NCBI GenBank assembly: GCA_933822405.4
Contig: CAKOGP040001803.1
Coordinates: 124,001-188,000, forward strand
From: Cylindrotheca closterium
Lineage: Eukaryota > Bacillariophyta > Bacillariophyceae > Bacillariales > Bacillariaceae
DNA: 64,000 nt
Reading direction: 5' to 3'
Under the pieces are notes generated by a model that ran no database searches, had not been told where the DNA came from, and worked only from the letters and a program-made list of their open reading frames with translations. Both the position numbers and the translations under genes were made by a program. The number at the start of each line of letters is the position of its first letter. Within the stretch, counting starts at the first letter, position 1. Positions 10,755 to 21,327 of this stretch are shown here, piece after piece.

Positions 10755-10787
<33 letters not shown>

Positions 10788-11464
10788 ATCGATGGTATGG
10801 ATAATGAATGTTCCTAGATAGCTAACTGATGGATAGTGTGTGTTCTCAAGGTGCCAATTCATTGTACGATTGACAACAGCAGTTCGAATTTCTTCTCCGA
10901 AGAACAAAATCGGATGATTTGATGCTTGTTCTCTTTCCATTTGTTTGAAGCAGATGCCGATCTGTGAGCAGATGTCAGTGGGGTTTCTTTAGTTTCAAAA
11001 GAAAGTGGTTTTTCTTTAGTCTCAAAACAACAACTTGAATCCAAGTAATCGGAGCCAACTTTCGCATTCGCTTCCGATCCACCGCGCGGGCAATCCAACG
11101 CTTTCTAAATAAATTTCGCGGAAGGTGCGGGCGGTCAGGGTTTTGATTGGAACATTCCAATGAATGTACGAATGGTACGGTAAGAGACCCGGAGATAATT
11201 TTCTTTCAGCGATGGAACGACGAGCCATGGAAGGGGAAAACAATCAACTCGGTTTTCAACACAGGTGTGAGATTCATGCCACCAGTAGGAGTGTCCAAGC
11301 CACCAACAATTAGAAAGAGCAACACCCCAACGAACACCTTACAACAACACTAGAACCAACAGAGAGATCCATTGTTTGATTCCTCTTCAAAGACAGCCAT
11401 AAAGTCACTCCAAACAGAACAAAGCAAAGCAGTGTAGTATAGTAAACACGTGCAACTGAGGAAC
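10716..11464. other. Divergent intergenic region with a microsatellite
   Basis: This separates the divergent LRR (minus) and TPR (plus) genes. Apart from the tetranucleotide repeat next to the LRR start, I see no gene. Short frames at 10859-11243 overlap each other and look random. The 100 bp upstream of 11465 are A-rich, as in diatom 5' leaders. Confidence 0.6.
10755..10786. repeat. (AATC)8 microsatellite
   Basis: There are eight perfect AATC units, followed by GATC and GATG variants. On the transcribed strand these read as GATT repeats and fall in the 5' leader of the LRR gene, 40-70 bases before its ATG. Confidence 0.95.
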
Positions 11465-14400
11465 ATGATTTGTCGCACAGACCCTCGTGTCAAACTCGAA
11501 AATGAACGCAAGCAAAAAGCCCGTTACCAATACTCCGATAAGAATTTTGAGGATCCCAGCAAAACTTGTTTAGTAATCCCTGGAATCAACAATCACAAAC
11601 GACCCTTGAAACAACCAAACGCAAGAGCTGTTAGCTCACAGAGTTCCACTGCAAGCGACAATTCCAATTCCGACTACTGGTCTGGAAATGCTAGCGGTCC
11701 CTACACCAATGAACGCAAACTTCTATTGAATAACAGCAACCAAACGACCACGGATTGGTACGGAGATGACAAGTCTGTGGAATCTGCGCAACCCACCACG
11801 GAACGGTTCAATTTGGGCGAGGTGAATCCACCACCCGACATGTCACCAGATTTGCTCCAATTGCCAAAACCAACCGATCGGAGTCACCAGGCACGCAGAC
11901 AACAACATGCTTATCAGGGGGAAACAGAACCAGCAGGGAGTCGTGGTCAAGAAGCAGGTCCAGGAGCAGCACAATCACAAACGCAAACACGAACACGAAC
12001 AAGTGCTGGAAAACCATCCATTCCCGTTCGCAACTTTAGTGGTGATGGTGACGGTGACGACTCTGTCTTTGATGGAGTGATTGAAGTGGGCCGATCGAAA
12101 AAGGCGGGACAATCGGTAATTTCCGGATTGACATCGGCCTCTCCGAACAGATTTTCACCGCAGCAACCACAACGTCCTCAAAACTATCGAACCAATGGGT
12201 ATGCCGCCGAGGCACGAGAACGGAGGGAATTGATGCAACACAATCTTACTGAAATTTCGCAAGAAGATGCTGCTTCGAGACAACAACCACCATCGCCCAT
12301 TCATCCAATGAACAACAACAACAACGATGGCAACACATCAGTAGCGCCTTCCTTGGGCACCAACAGCAATTCCACGCCCTCTTTTCGAAAATCGGCTCCG
12401 GTCAATGTCGACGATTCCTCCTTTGCAGATCCCACCGCCAATGTTCAAGGAATTCATGCGACAGCCATGGAGCATGTGTTACGAGGAGAATACGATGTGG
12501 CGTTAGAAGCCTTTCAACAAGTGCTTCAAGTGTATCTAACAAAACATGGCAAGTCACACGCACTTACGGCTTCGGCTTATCACAATTTGGGGACCGTTCA
12601 TTCCAAACGGGCAGCCCTCCAAACAGGGGAAGAACAGCAACATTCCAAGGAACAAGCACTTTTGTGTTTTCAAGCGGCTGCTCGGTCGGCGAGGGATGCT
12701 CCGGATTTGGGACCCACTCACCCCAATGTGGCGGTTTCATTAGTGAGAATTGGATTTTTGCTGTTGCAAACCCAACAATACAAGAATGCAGGAGTTACCT
12801 TTATGGAGGCACTGCGGATACGCAAGGCGCACTATGGGCACAATCATTCGTTGGTGGCCAACTTGTACAATAATTTGGGTGTCTGTCATATGCATTCGCA
12901 GGAATTTGAAAAGGGGCGAGATTTGCTGCAACAAGGTACGTGCAGTAGAAGAAAAAAGGAGTATGGGCAATTGCCTTTTTAATATTGTGAAGCGATCGGT
13001 ACTCATGTTTACATGTGTGTCACATCGACATCTTGTTTCTCTTATTGTAGCACTGGACATTCAAAGAATACTTTTGCAACAAGAACCTTCTAATGCTGCC
13101 ATGTTGGAGTTAGCCGATACACTTTGCAACATTGGAGGGTTGTGTTTGGAATGGGTGCGGCAACATGGCTCCAACCCACGCCACATGACGGATGCGGAGA
13201 GGTCGTTTGCGGAGGCATTGCAGATTCGAGCGGGAACCTTGGGGCAGGGACATGGACTCACTGCTCAGGTTCGGGCGCTGTACGAAATGGCAAAATCGAA
13301 TCATCTCCCACCGAGGGCAGACCCAGTACGAGCTCCAACACCGAGCTCCGCTTCGCAATCATCACGATCTCCTAGTGGGAGATCGACGAGATCGACGGCA
13401 ACTGCAAAACATGCCAATGTGGGGCCACCAATCAACGCAAATCATGCTAATATGGGACCACCCAATACCGCAAATCATCCCAATATGGGACCACCAAAAA
13501 GGGCACCACCAAGACAGGCGTATCCACAGTATTCAACACCCATTGTGGCGAGCAATACCGTTGCTCCGAAGACACCAGTGCGTGGACAACCTTTGAAGTT
13601 TTCGGCCGATACACCTACCGGTAGAAGCACGAGAACAGCAGACTTGAGTCCATGGTCCCGGGCGGCCAAGGATGCTTTTGATCCATTCAAGGAAGGGAGC
13701 GAGAGCAACGATGAAGAAGAGTTTCGAAGACAGCAACAAGCAGAGTTTGGCGCGTCGCCGTTTGATGGTATGCCCACTTCGAGCAAAATTGCCGAACCGC
13801 CGAAAATAGCCCGAGCTTCCAATGATAGCGAAATGTCAATAGATGAGGAGTTGGATTTGATCGAAACGGAAGAGAGTTGTTTGTTACAGTCGGATAGCAG
13901 TGGACAATCGACAACATTAATATCCTTTGCCGAAACTGCTGCGGACCAGGCGGATTCCACCCTGAAACAAAATGATCGATCTGCTTTGTTGAATACGACA
14001 AAGGCGCTATTGGATGGGGGAAATGGGGCAGTGCCTCCAACCGTCACCACCAATGCCAAAGCAACCCCACGAGAGCTTGGACTCGCACCTCTTCGCGGAA
14101 ATTGGCCCGGAGGTAACAACAATCGGATTACCCCTGCTGTCCTAGAGAATCCCGCGAAGCACTTGGGAACCGTGTACAATTGCGCAGTCAACTTTATGAG
14201 ACGCCAAAAGTACATGGAAGCGTTACACCTCTTTGAAATAATTGAGGAAATTCAACGTGAGTGGAACAGCGAAGTGCACGAACATGTGGCATCTTCCGTG
14301 TACAATTTAGGGATTTGCCATTTGAAGATGCATTCTTACTACAAGGCGATGCAATCCTTTGAAGAAACTACTCGGATCCGGCATACTATCCAGGGTCGGA

Positions 14401-15146
14401 ATTCACCGTTTGTTGCAGCGTCTCTTGTAAAAGTTGGCGTTTGTCTCCTGCAACTCAAGAGATTGGAAGATGCGCTTTGGATTTTTCGAGAAGCACTCTC
14501 CGTCCGAGAAACAAATCTGGGGGGTGGACATCCATTGACGGCCAAGGTGAAGAACAACATTGGCTGTGCCCATGTGGAGATGCATCAGTTTGAATTGGCA
14601 CGAGATGTGTTCGAATCTGCCTTGGAGGCGCAGCAAGCGCACTTTTTGAAAAATCCAAACGATGGTCCAACCTTGTTTGCAATTGCCACCACGCTCCAAA
14701 ACCTCGGGTCATTGCATCAAAAGCAAGGCGAAACGGAATATGCCATCAGAGCGCTGAATGAAGCCTTGCAAGTAAAAGAAAAGGTACTTGGGCCAGATCA
14801 CACCGCTGTACTTGGCACCATTGATGCCATTGCGGAAACGTGGCTGGACAGCGGAAACAGCGCCATGTCACTGAAATTCTACAAAGAGCACATGGATCGA
14901 CTAACCTCCAGTCATGGTACGCTCGAAGAAGCTTCCACGTTGTTCAAGGTGTCTCGAGTACACTTGAAACGACGTGATGTTGTCTCGCAACAAAAAGCCT
15001 TGCAAATGGCGGTGAGAGTCCTACAATCAGATCCTTCTACCATGGGATCGGATGGAAGGTTTGCTTTAGAGAAGCGGATACAACAGGATATGAAAGCTGC
15101 TATTGCTCGGAGTCCTGATAGAGGCCAAAATAGAAGTTGGGTGTGA
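11465..15146 (+). CDS. TPR (kinesin-light-chain-like) repeat protein, two exons
   Basis: I predict a 1188-residue protein from join(11465..12935, 13051..15146). The 115-bp intron starts GTACGT and ends TTGTAG. Joining the exons restores the frame within a TPR (LLQQ followed by ALDIQRILL), and reading through would hit a stop at about 12980. The frame extends to a GTG at 11450, but the first ATG is 11465. The first 330 residues are polar and disordered (Gln/Asn/Ser-rich). TPRs of the kinesin-light-chain type occupy about 334-570 and 860-1110, with typical helix pairs such as YDVALEAFQQVL, LANLYNNLGVC and YAIRALNEALQVKEKVLG. Between them is a disordered linker with an 11-residue tandem repeat (about 608-641). 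There is no catalytic domain. A scaffold or cargo-adaptor role is likely by family; the partner is unknown. Confidence 0.85.
13404..13502 (+). repeat. Three tandem 33-bp units inside the TPR gene
   Basis: Three in-frame 33-bp units (13404-13436, 13437-13469, 13470-13502) encode A-[KN]-H-[AP]-N-[VM]-G-P-P-x-x. They lie in the disordered linker between the two TPR blocks. The nucleotide units still match closely, so the expansion is fairly recent. Confidence 0.9.
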
Positions 15147-15260
15147 AATCCCCCTGGGGAAAGGGTTTCACAATAAAAGGAAATGCACAGGGATTTCCTC
15201 TTCTATTGGGCGATGTGAAAAATGCGTGACTGTAACAACAAAATTGTGAATGTATGTGTT

Positions 15261-15530
15261 TATCAAACTAGTGGTTGATGTTTGACTGCAACCGTTATGT
15301 GGTATCTTGGTTGTCAATAGCTTTGTCTATTTGCCCCTTTGGTTTCTTTGGTCTAGGATGATTCTTTTGGATTGCTCGCTTTGTCTTTATTGCTCGCTTT
15401 CTGTTTATTTTTCCTCAACTTCAGAATTCGTCACTACTGATCTTGCATTCGCTGCACCCGCCTCGATCGTCGCTGCGTTTGCCATGATGTAAGCAATAAT
15501 TGGTCCTGTTATCGAACTGCTAATTTTGCC
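15261..15530. repeat. Copy of the 3' end of the neighbouring gene (16591-16825)
   Basis: Read side by side, this segment and 16591-16825 share long near-identical stretches: both contain GTATCTTGGTTGTCA, TTTGCCCCT, GGTTTCTTTGG and TCTAGGA in the same order, followed by a common TTCGTCACT/TTAGTCACT stretch and a common TTGGTCCT/CTGGTCCT stretch. In the right-hand copy this is the coding 3' end plus trailer of the 1566-residue gene. In the left-hand copy the frame is broken, so it forms the last 40 codons and the 3' trailer of the transposase-like gene. Confidence 0.8.
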
Positions 15531-16472
15531 AGAGTTCAAGATTTCTTTGTTTCTTTTCATGAAACCATTGTACCATCTTTTGCCCAGCAACTGTCTTGGC
15601 TGAACTCCATTCCTAGCGTGAAAGGCTTTCAGCGAGTCTTCAACTTTTGATCCTTCAATGGAGGAATTGGCAAAAGCAATGATTTCTTGTTCTGTCAATG
15701 ATTTTCCAGCCTCTTTGCTATAGTGTAAAATGGTTAGGATGTACGGTTCAATTGCAGCTGCTGGCGAAACAGGCCCTGGGTTCGTTGCAGTTGTTTTGTT
15801 CCGCACTCGATCCTCGATGGTGGTCTTTGGAATCGAGAAACCGATGCCACGAAGACCTAGCTCTTCCAATAGACCATCGTGTAGCTTTTGATAAGTGCCT
15901 TTAGGTAGACGTTTTGCACTGGCAGCCTTAGCTTTGGCATAGCGCTCTGTGAGCATGACCTTTGCCTCAGCTTTCTTCTGAGCCACATCCTTATTCGCTT
16001 CCTCCTCGGTTGACCCCTTCTTGCTACCCCCTTCCTTGGCATGCTGCTCTTGTTGCTGCATCGTTGCCGCAGCCTTCTTTTCTTCTTGTTTAAGGATTCT
16101 TGTCTTCTTGCCTGTCACCATCGACATTGTCAACCATGGGTATATACGCTGCTTTTCCTTCAATACAGCTCCAAAGCCACCATAAGTTTCCTCATGGGAA
16201 AGCTTTTGTGATGACTTGTTGGCTTGAAAGTCGATGAGCATTCTTGCCGTCTCTTCAATGACAGGTCGTCTGGCCCTTTTTCTTTCTATGTCTGGCGCCT
16301 CTGGGGCTGCTATCCTACGTTTCTTGCTTGCCTTCCCCATCGTTGCTTTTTTGGAGTGTTGGAGTGAGTTTTGGAGAAACGCCGGGTGAAATCGGTACGA
16401 CCTTTTGCCTGGTACTGGTACTAATTTACGTCGGTCTACGTGTTTTCCATTTTGGCTCGACCTCGCGCCCAT
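15405..16472 (-). CDS. Truncated transposase-like protein (HTH/CENP-B type) with a duplicated tail
   Basis: The open frame is 355 residues from the ATG at 16472. A more likely start is the ATG at 16340 (MGKASKKRR, 311 residues), because the preceding 44 residues look like a translated leader. The protein is very basic. Residues ~200-235 contain an HTH_psq-like helix (FSIPKTTIEDRV), and a CENP-B/Tigger-type second helix-turn-helix region ends in KRWYNGFMKRNKEIL, as in the N-terminal half of pogo/Tigger-like transposases. A DDE catalytic domain is absent. Instead, the last ~40 residues (ITGPIIAYIMANAAT onward) correspond to the repeat-bearing C-terminus of the protein encoded next door (16627-21327). 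It could be a domesticated DNA-binding protein or a decaying transposon fragment. Gene status is moderately certain; family assignment rests on motifs only. Confidence 0.55.
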   Translation of the reverse strand: MGARSSQNGKHVDRRKLVPVPGKRSYRFHPAFLQNSLQHSKKATMGKASKKRRIAAPEAPDIERKRARRPVIEETARMLIDFQANKSSQKLSHEETYGGFGAVLKEKQRIYPWLTMSMVTGKKTRILKQEEKKAAATMQQQEQHAKEGGSKKGSTEEEANKDVAQKKAEAKVMLTERYAKAKAASAKRLPKGTYQKLHDGLLEELGLRGIGFSIPKTTIEDRVRNKTTATNPGPVSPAAAIEPYILTILHYSKEAGKSLTEQEIIAFANSSIEGSKVEDSLKAFHARNGVQPRQLLGKRWYNGFMKRNKEILNSGKISSSITGPIIAYIMANAATIEAGAANARSVVTNSEVEEK

Positions 16473-16590
16473 TTCCTAATCAAGCAAATCGAATCATCAT
16501 CAATTGATCAATACAGAAACACGATAATCTACTGTACTGTACCTGGTACTATATAGTAGCAGAACGGATGAACACAATGCCCATCATGCT

Positions 16591-16825
16591 TAGCAAACTG
16601 GTTTTACTCCTGACTACAGCTGTTAGTTATGTTGTATCTTGGTTGTCACTAGCTTCGTATGTTTGCCCCTCTGGTTTCTTTGGGTCTAGGACGGAACTTT
16701 TCGATTTCTCCTTTGCTTTCTTTCTCAGTGAGTCAATTGCAGAATTAGTCACTCCTGACTTTGCCCTCGTTGCACTCTCCTTTATGGAACCAATAGCTGG
16801 TCCTACTACAGAATTGCTGGCTTGA
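16591..16825. repeat. Source copy of the duplicated 3' segment
   Basis: This comprises the last ~65 codons and the trailer of the 1566-residue gene. It is related to 15261-15530 in the same orientation, about 1.3 kb apart. Here the reading frame is open, and the encoded motif belongs to a repeat series within the same protein, so this is taken as the source. Confidence 0.75.
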
Positions 16826-19800
16826 GATCTGCCCTTCTTGAGGGAGCTCAAAGCTAGTCCACTTACAGGTGTGTCGGTCGAGGAAGACGAAGAATCCGAG
16901 TTTGATTTCGCCTTTTGATTTAACGATTTGATTGCTGACCCTGCAACAGCGCTTTCTTTTGCAGAGGTACTACTTCCTGGCTTCAAAACGTTACTTTCTC
17001 CGATCGAATTGACAATGTCGCTTTGAGCGTTAGACCTCTTCACAACGGTACTGGGTGCAGTCTCAGTGCTACTGCGCGCTTCATCTGCCATTTTGCTACT
17101 TTCTGAATACGGCTCTGGTTTCGCACTTCCTTCCGGTTTCGCACTTTCTTTCATTGATTCAATCGCTGGTCCCGTCACAGTACTTCCGCTCGTTGCCTTG
17201 TTCGTTGCCGTCAATAACTTGCTTCCTCTTGTCGACTTCACAGCTTCTTTCTGTTCATTGGCCTTCTTCAATGTACTAGTCGATGGTAGCTTTTTTCGTC
17301 GTATTCTTGTCTTTCGGACTGTCTTTGTTGCTGCCGGTTCCATTTCATCCTTTGTTCTTGGTCGAGAAGACGCTGATCTGGTTCTCCGTGTTCTCGAGGA
17401 TTGAGTCTCGCGAACAATTTTTTCCAAGCCTAAACCCACTGATGATGATTCTTTAACTTTTCGCACAGAACCTGATGCTGATTTTCGCTTTCTGCGGGGT
17501 TTCCCTCTCCTTTGATGAAGAGAATCGGTATCATCCGCATCCGACCAGTCTACGTCGGACCAATCGCCGTACCCATACTTTGATGCAAGTCCAAGAAGCC
17601 CGTTTGGGTCTGCCGCCTCATCCGGTGAAGGGACATCACCGGGATATGCCCCAAGAATGCTTCGTCCAACCAAACTATTCGCGCCGGCTGCACGTATTCG
17701 GCCGACAACGCCGCTTTCCCGATCACTCGAACGCTGCCCTGCCGGTTTTCTTGATTTCGCCGTGCGACTAGAAGCACTCGAGAGTGAAACCTCGGATATT
17801 GATGCTCGTTTCCTTGATTTCTTGCTTTTCTCCCCAAATCCGAAACCAACCCCCACACTTAAAGCCGAGCCTCTACTGCTGATTGAAAATTCCACAGGTG
17901 ATTCAGCTGCCAATTCTCTAGCTGAAGCTTCCTTTCGTGTCAAAGCTTCGACAACCCAATCTTCGTCACTTTCCTCCTCATCTTGAACAATGTCAAGCGC
18001 TTCTGCTACCAATTCGACTTCTGATGTGCCGCTTGAGTATGGTCCTATTGCGTGTCGTTTCAAAAACGAATTGCTCACAAAGTAGTATCTCGCTTGACTC
18101 GCATCTCCAAGTCTATCCAATTGATCCAATGCTTGTTGGTCATCTTTTTGAGTCTGCGCTTTTTTCTTCTTACCACCTCGGACAGTGGATCCAGTGCCAT
18201 CAACGAACCCTGTCGTTTGTGATGCAAACGATTCCTCGACATCGCGAAAGCCCTTACTTTCTCCAAAAACTTGACGTTTTACACTGGCAACCAAGAAAGT
18301 CAATGCTGGCAAATAAGTTCCTATCCATTCAACTGAAAAGACAGATGCCATGATTATTGTATGGCCAGCACGGCCATATCCCAAAAGGTACCGATAGATG
18401 AGATTTGGCCGAACTTTTGGGACTGACATGTTCTGGTGCGTGGTACTGGGCGTCGCATCATTTTGGTTCGTCTTGGTGCCACGCTTCTCAGCTTCGGAAT
18501 TAGTGCCCTCTTCGCTTTCCTCTTCTTTCGGCTCGTCTTTGATTTCATCCCCAAGTTGCACTTTTGTGCTTCCAAGCGAAGTCGCTTTTGCAGCGCCTCC
18601 TCTCATCTCAAGGAACTTTCTGAGGGAGAAGTCTTCACGAAATATGGGTGGAGGTTTTTCGTACAATACCCAATCCAGAAGCTCTTCAATAGGAGGTAGA
18701 ATGTATACCTTCAACATCTCCTCCAAAACGACTAACGTAACGTAAAGGGTCATCAAACTCTGGTCTACGAATCCAATCTTCGGTGTCTCAGGCTTTGAAG
18801 AAGTGGCGTGCAAGTCTTCGTCAATGTCCTCGTTATCAATGTCCTCGAGATCAATGTCGTCCTCCAAAGACTCAGAATCGAGTTGGAGTAAGTCGCCAAG
18901 ACTTCCGTCATCTTCTGCGCCCTCCGTTATGTTCGTTAACAAGACTTCTTCACAGTTGCCGAGATCGAAGTTCTCATTCAAAGTGTCAATATCAAGTAGC
19001 GTTGTCGTATCAGGATCGGTGGAAATCATTTCGTCCATACAAACTGAATCATCTTCCAACTCTATGGTCTCGTCACCACTCGGATCTGAAGCTTCATCAA
19101 CTATCTCAACAGTTCTTGTGGGCTGATCTAGTGACAATGCCAGTCTGTTCACTTTTCTTGATGTTGGATCGTCTTTCGACTTGACAGGTAAGTCTTCCTC
19201 GCCGTCTTCTGAATCATTCACCTCAGGAATATCCGAAGAGAGATCAGCGGCACCATGGGCATCACTAGACAAGGGCATGTCGTTATCTTCCATTGGTTGC
19301 TCTACATTTGGTATATCCAACGATAGCACAACTCGGCTATCATTTCCTCTTTCTTCATCTTGAAATTGAGATTCGTAATCACCCTCTTTGATACTCTCCA
19401 CAACGGGTATATCTAATGAAAGGACCGTCGATTCCTCTATACCTTCTGCTTCTTCTTCAGCCTGAAATATTGGAACTTTATCCTCGACGTCTTCCGTATC
19501 CTCTACAACTGGAATATCCAACGATAAGACTACAGAATCATGATCCTGCTGTTCGGGTGACTCCTCCTTGTCTGGAGCATCTTCCTTGTTGTCATGGGCA
19601 CTCTCTTTCGGTATCTCCAACGATAACACCGGCGACTGGTCCTCATCAAGTTGTTCTGACGTCTCTTGGGAAGAAGTATGGTCCAAATCGCCTTGAAAAA
19701 CTCCCTCTATCCTGTCAAGCGATAAGGTTGGCCTGTTGATTTCGGTTGATTCGTCATCTTCGACATCGCTCATTTCATCATTTTCCGGGGTTGTTGTTTC

Positions 19801-21327
19801 CGTGTCCACGGAATCGGATGGTGCTATACTCAAATTCAGTTTGGTTTCAGAATCATCACCCGAGGCAACGTCTTCATCCTTTTGGAAATTTTTGGAAAAG
19901 AATGCAAACCAACCGGATCCTGTTTTGCTGGACGTGTCATCAGTTTCATCACCACTACTGTCGACTGCAGTCTCATCAGCAGTCTTGGAGTCGTTCATTG
20001 CGTAGTATTTCTGATAAATTTTCGAGTAGTCGCGCTGCGGTTCTCGTCCATCAAAAGTAGTATCAACATCTTCTTTCTCCGAGCTGCTCGGCTCTATTAT
20101 TCTACCCATACTTGATTTTAGTTTCTGCCATTGCTCACGGCATCGATCCCGTAGTGATGGACTTAGATCTATTTTTTCTTCGCTGCTTTCATCTGTCACA
20201 GTAGTAGTAACCTTTGGAACCATTGTTTCAGAGGGTGCTTCTTCTTCCAGGGTTTGTTCCACGCTTTCCTCGTCGCCTTCCGTCGAATCATCCTCGTCAC
20301 CCTGTTCGAATGTCACCAGGGGCTTGAACAATTTTCCCCATAACGCTGATCTCCCAGTTGTCACCACCGTTTCTCGAGTCTGTTGAACTTTAAGCTCGAT
20401 ACTTGGTTTTACCATCGGTGTATCCAAACTTTCTTCTTGATCTGCTGTTGTAGCCTGATTCGAATCATCTTTGTTTTCGCTTTGTAATTCCGACACTATT
20501 ATTTCGTCCCCCTCTGTCTCGGATGATGATATACCCTCTTCCTGTTGTTGATCTGATATCGTTGACTCGAAGATTTCTTCGTTCTCTTCTTCATCGGACG
20601 ACGATACAACAGCAGAAGAACTCTCTCCCACTGGTTCCATTTCTACAGAATCATCTATTCCTGATGTCTCAGTCTCTTCCTCCACACTTTCTGAATGCAT
20701 TGGTCTGTTTTCTATGGGTGCAACAGAAGCCACTTCCATTGTTGCTGCCTCGACAGACTCGCTAACTGGTGCATCCATTTCTTCTTCCTCCACATTTTCA
20801 GAGTGGATTGACCCAGTTTCCTCAATATTTTCTTCCTGTTGATCACTCTCGGACAATTCAGTCAAAGAATCGTCATCATTAATCGGTTCCTCTTGCACCG
20901 CTTCTTCCACGACGTGTTCTTGTGTTTTTCGTCGTCGTTTGAAAGGGTTCCCAACTGTGGATGAGTCCTCCCCGTCCGCGGCCAACAAGAATTCAATATA
21001 CGCATCTAATTCCGTGTCGTCCATTTGCAGGACATCATTGTCTTTCTCATCTCTTTTCGTCTTGTCGCCACCTCCTCGAAGGCCCTCCAAGTAGTTATTT
21101 CGCTCCTTGTGCTTGACAAAGGCGTTCTTGGTATTGAATAATAATGATGATGATGATGATGTTGAAGGATTCCTCCTCCTTGGCAGCAATGCATTAGCAA
21201 AAGGTACGCCGTAATATTGTGATTGCGAGCCAATCGCAGCGATGAGACAATACCATCCGAGTGATGATGAATGCGAATTCCTGGTTCTATGGCTTCGTTT
21301 CCGTTTGAGCTTGATGCATGATGTCAT
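16627..21327 (-). CDS. Large acidic, motif-repeat protein with N-terminal targeting signal; unrecognised
   Basis: This is a 1566-residue protein, single exon, from the ATG at 21327; the frame runs upstream to a TTG that I do not use. The N-terminus is basic, then hydrophobic (LGWYCLIAAIG), then Ser-rich up to an LRGGG motif near residue 82, suggesting entry to the secretory pathway or plastid. Residues ~90-850 are extremely Glu/Asp/Ser-rich. Within 530-735 a short motif, LSLDIP or a close variant (LSLEIP, LSLDQP, LSSDIP, LSLDR), recurs at least seven times about 30-35 residues apart. Two hydrophobic stretches (about 858-886 and 990-1017) could be membrane helices. The C-terminal 400 residues are Ser/Lys/Arg-rich and contain five degenerate copies of a 15-residue unit (S-x-V-x-G-x-A-I-x-S-h-K-x-x-A). 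I recognise no known family. Confidence 0.75.
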   Translation of the reverse strand: MTSCIKLKRKRSHRTRNSHSSSLGWYCLIAAIGSQSQYYGVPFANALLPRRRNPSTSSSSSLLFNTKNAFVKHKERNNYLEGLRGGGDKTKRDEKDNDVLQMDDTELDAYIEFLLAADGEDSSTVGNPFKRRRKTQEHVVEEAVQEEPINDDDSLTELSESDQQEENIEETGSIHSENVEEEEMDAPVSESVEAATMEVASVAPIENRPMHSESVEEETETSGIDDSVEMEPVGESSSAVVSSSDEEENEEIFESTISDQQQEEGISSSETEGDEIIVSELQSENKDDSNQATTADQEESLDTPMVKPSIELKVQQTRETVVTTGRSALWGKLFKPLVTFEQGDEDDSTEGDEESVEQTLEEEAPSETMVPKVTTTVTDESSEEKIDLSPSLRDRCREQWQKLKSSMGRIIEPSSSEKEDVDTTFDGREPQRDYSKIYQKYYAMNDSKTADETAVDSSGDETDDTSSKTGSGWFAFFSKNFQKDEDVASGDDSETKLNLSIAPSDSVDTETTTPENDEMSDVEDDESTEINRPTLSLDRIEGVFQGDLDHTSSQETSEQLDEDQSPVLSLEIPKESAHDNKEDAPDKEESPEQQDHDSVVLSLDIPVVEDTEDVEDKVPIFQAEEEAEGIEESTVLSLDIPVVESIKEGDYESQFQDEERGNDSRVVLSLDIPNVEQPMEDNDMPLSSDAHGAADLSSDIPEVNDSEDGEEDLPVKSKDDPTSRKVNRLALSLDQPTRTVEIVDEASDPSGDETIELEDDSVCMDEMISTDPDTTTLLDIDTLNENFDLGNCEEVLLTNITEGAEDDGSLGDLLQLDSESLEDDIDLEDIDNEDIDEDLHATSSKPETPKIGFVDQSLMTLYVTLVVLEEMLKVYILPPIEELLDWVLYEKPPPIFREDFSLRKFLEMRGGAAKATSLGSTKVQLGDEIKDEPKEEESEEGTNSEAEKRGTKTNQNDATPSTTHQNMSVPKVRPNLIYRYLLGYGRAGHTIIMASVFSVEWIGTYLPALTFLVASVKRQVFGESKGFRDVEESFASQTTGFVDGTGSTVRGGKKKKAQTQKDDQQALDQLDRLGDASQARYYFVSNSFLKRHAIGPYSSGTSEVELVAEALDIVQDEEESDEDWVVEALTRKEASARELAAESPVEFSISSRGSALSVGVGFGFGEKSKKSRKRASISEVSLSSASSRTAKSRKPAGQRSSDRESGVVGRIRAAGANSLVGRSILGAYPGDVPSPDEAADPNGLLGLASKYGYGDWSDVDWSDADDTDSLHQRRGKPRRKRKSASGSVRKVKESSSVGLGLEKIVRETQSSRTRRTRSASSRPRTKDEMEPAATKTVRKTRIRRKKLPSTSTLKKANEQKEAVKSTRGSKLLTATNKATSGSTVTGPAIESMKESAKPEGSAKPEPYSESSKMADEARSSTETAPSTVVKRSNAQSDIVNSIGESNVLKPGSSTSAKESAVAGSAIKSLNQKAKSNSDSSSSSTDTPVSGLALSSLKKGRSQASNSVVGPAIGSIKESATRAKSGVTNSAIDSLRKKAKEKSKSSVLDPKKPEGQTYEASDNQDTT

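Noticed and set aside
17055..20115. Many plus-strand open frames opposite the acidic repeat gene
   Set aside because: They are antisense shadows of the Ser/Glu-rich reading frame, with no independent features.
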